Shown one piece after another: positions 63,549 through 64,000 of a stretch of 64,000 nt of DNA; the stretch's first letter is position 1; each line of letters begins with the position of its first letter. A program made the translations under genes and the position numbers. Source of the stretch: Neorhizobium galegae (GTDB lineage Bacteria; Pseudomonadota; Alphaproteobacteria; Rhizobiales; Rhizobiaceae); the NCBI RefSeq assembly GCF_017877055.1, contig NZ_JAGIPG010000002.1:930001-994000 (forward strand). Reading direction: 5' to 3'. The notes under the pieces are model-generated. The model was not told the origin of the DNA, ran no database searches, and worked only from the letters and a program-made list of their open reading frames with translations.

Positions 63549-63569
63549 GCTGCCTATGACATAGGCAGC
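63549..63569. promoter_or_regulatory. Inverted repeat upstream of fabI
   Basis: GCTGCCTAT-GAC-ATAGGCAGC is a perfect 9-bp inverted repeat with a 3-base loop, 29 bases before the fabI start and about 100 bases after the chaperone stop. It may be an operator of fabI or part of its leader; it lacks a T run, so it is not a clear terminator. Confidence 0.45.
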
Positions 63570-63670
63570 TCTAGGGTTCAAGCAGACTTGGATCATCTCG
63601 TGTTAGTGGCCGTAACAAAGGGTGCGCAGCGGTGAATACCGACGCAAAACTGTCATACTCGGGGCCGCCT

Positions 63671-64000
63671 TCAGACATACAGCCCGTGGCGCATGTGCCT
63701 CATCAGATCGGTGACCTTTTCGTTCGGCTTTTCCCACAGGACGACGCGCAGTTCGACCACCAGATCGCCGCGACCGCCCGCATCGTCATGGAGGCCAAGG
63801 CCGTTCAGCCGGACCGTCTGGTCGGAACCGGACCATGCCGGAATGCTGATGTTGCGGTTGCCTTCCGGCGTCTCGACCGAGGCATCGCCGCCAAGCACGG
63901 CATCTTCGAGCGAGATCGACAAGGTCGTGTGGAGGTCGAAACCTTCGACGCGGAAACGGCTGTCGCGGGCAACCTTGATCGAGGCCAGAAGGTCGCCGGA
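63671..64000 (-). CDS. DnaJ-type co-chaperone, C-terminal part (5' part outside window)
   Basis: The last 109 codons of a J-protein: the C-terminal substrate-binding domain (RFRVEGFDLHTTLSISLEDAVLGGDASVETPEG, then the GDLVVELRVVL strand pair) typical of CbpA/DnaJ class II. The N-terminal J domain and the rest lie beyond 64000. It precedes fabI on the same strand with a 150-base gap. Confidence 0.8.
   Translation of the reverse strand, partial: SGDLLASIKVARDSRFRVEGFDLHTTLSISLEDAVLGGDASVETPEGNRNISIPAWSGSDQTVRLNGLGLHDDAGGRGDLVVELRVVLWEKPNEKVTDLMRHMRHGLYV

Overview
The window looks like a chromosomal segment of an alphaproteobacterium of the Rhizobiaceae type (Rhizobium, Agrobacterium, Neorhizobium, Ensifer or a near relative). 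I infer this from the high and even GC content, two BA14K-family proteins, DUF3175, DUF1344 and DUF4424 proteins, a bioMNY biotin transporter, a RibB with a degenerate GTP cyclohydrolase II half, and short C-rich palindromic repeats between genes. The genus cannot be fixed from what I can see. No rRNA, tRNA, CRISPR array, phage or intact insertion sequence was found.

Layout. 0-13.3 kb: housekeeping and metabolic genes. These are an FAD oxidase (cut by the window edge), sua5, a cobalamin riboswitch in front of a glycine-betaine-type Rieske oxygenase, two BA14K proteins, a CorA/ZntB transporter, an acyl-CoA dehydrogenase/enoyl-CoA hydratase pair behind a MerR-type operator, an animal-type haem peroxidase, and the RNA methyltransferases rumA-like and tlyA. 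13.5-19 kb: a chemoreceptor, a DUF4424 protein, a cytochrome b561/YceI pair and a 2OG-Fe(II) oxygenase, lying between tlyA and dxs. 19-27 kb: dxs, pirin, a decayed HepT-like relic, a TAXI-type TRAP transporter operon, xseB and a histone-deacetylase-family gene. 27-31 kb: a thioesterase, bioMNY and a YcaQ/AlkX-like glycosylase. 31-40 kb: a tight glgE-treS/maltokinase-glgB operon, which is a complete GlgE route from trehalose to branched alpha-glucan.

40-55.3 kb is the most accessory-looking part. It holds a lone TctC-type binding protein, a cupin, DUF3175, and then a LacI-regulated catabolic locus: NagB-like, SIS and NagA-like proteins, a ceramidase-family amidase, a complete sugar ABC transporter, an AGE-family epimerase, mannonate dehydratase and a Gfo/Idh oxidoreductase. 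Two near-identical palindromic operators sit between the -35 and -10 positions, one in front of each half of the locus. One LacI protein therefore probably controls both halves. I infer import and breakdown of an N-acylated amino-sugar/uronate-type glycan; the substrate is unknown. 55.3-64 kb returns to core genes: brnTA toxin-antitoxin, ribB, aroC, a GGDEF/EAL protein, a DUF1344 protein, a histidine phosphatase, fabI and the end of a DnaJ-type chaperone.

The gene set HDAC-xseB-dxs-tlyA-rumA, usually close together in rhizobia, is split here by two blocks (20.9-25.8 kb and 13.5-18.9 kb). This suggests local gain of genes around a conserved backbone.
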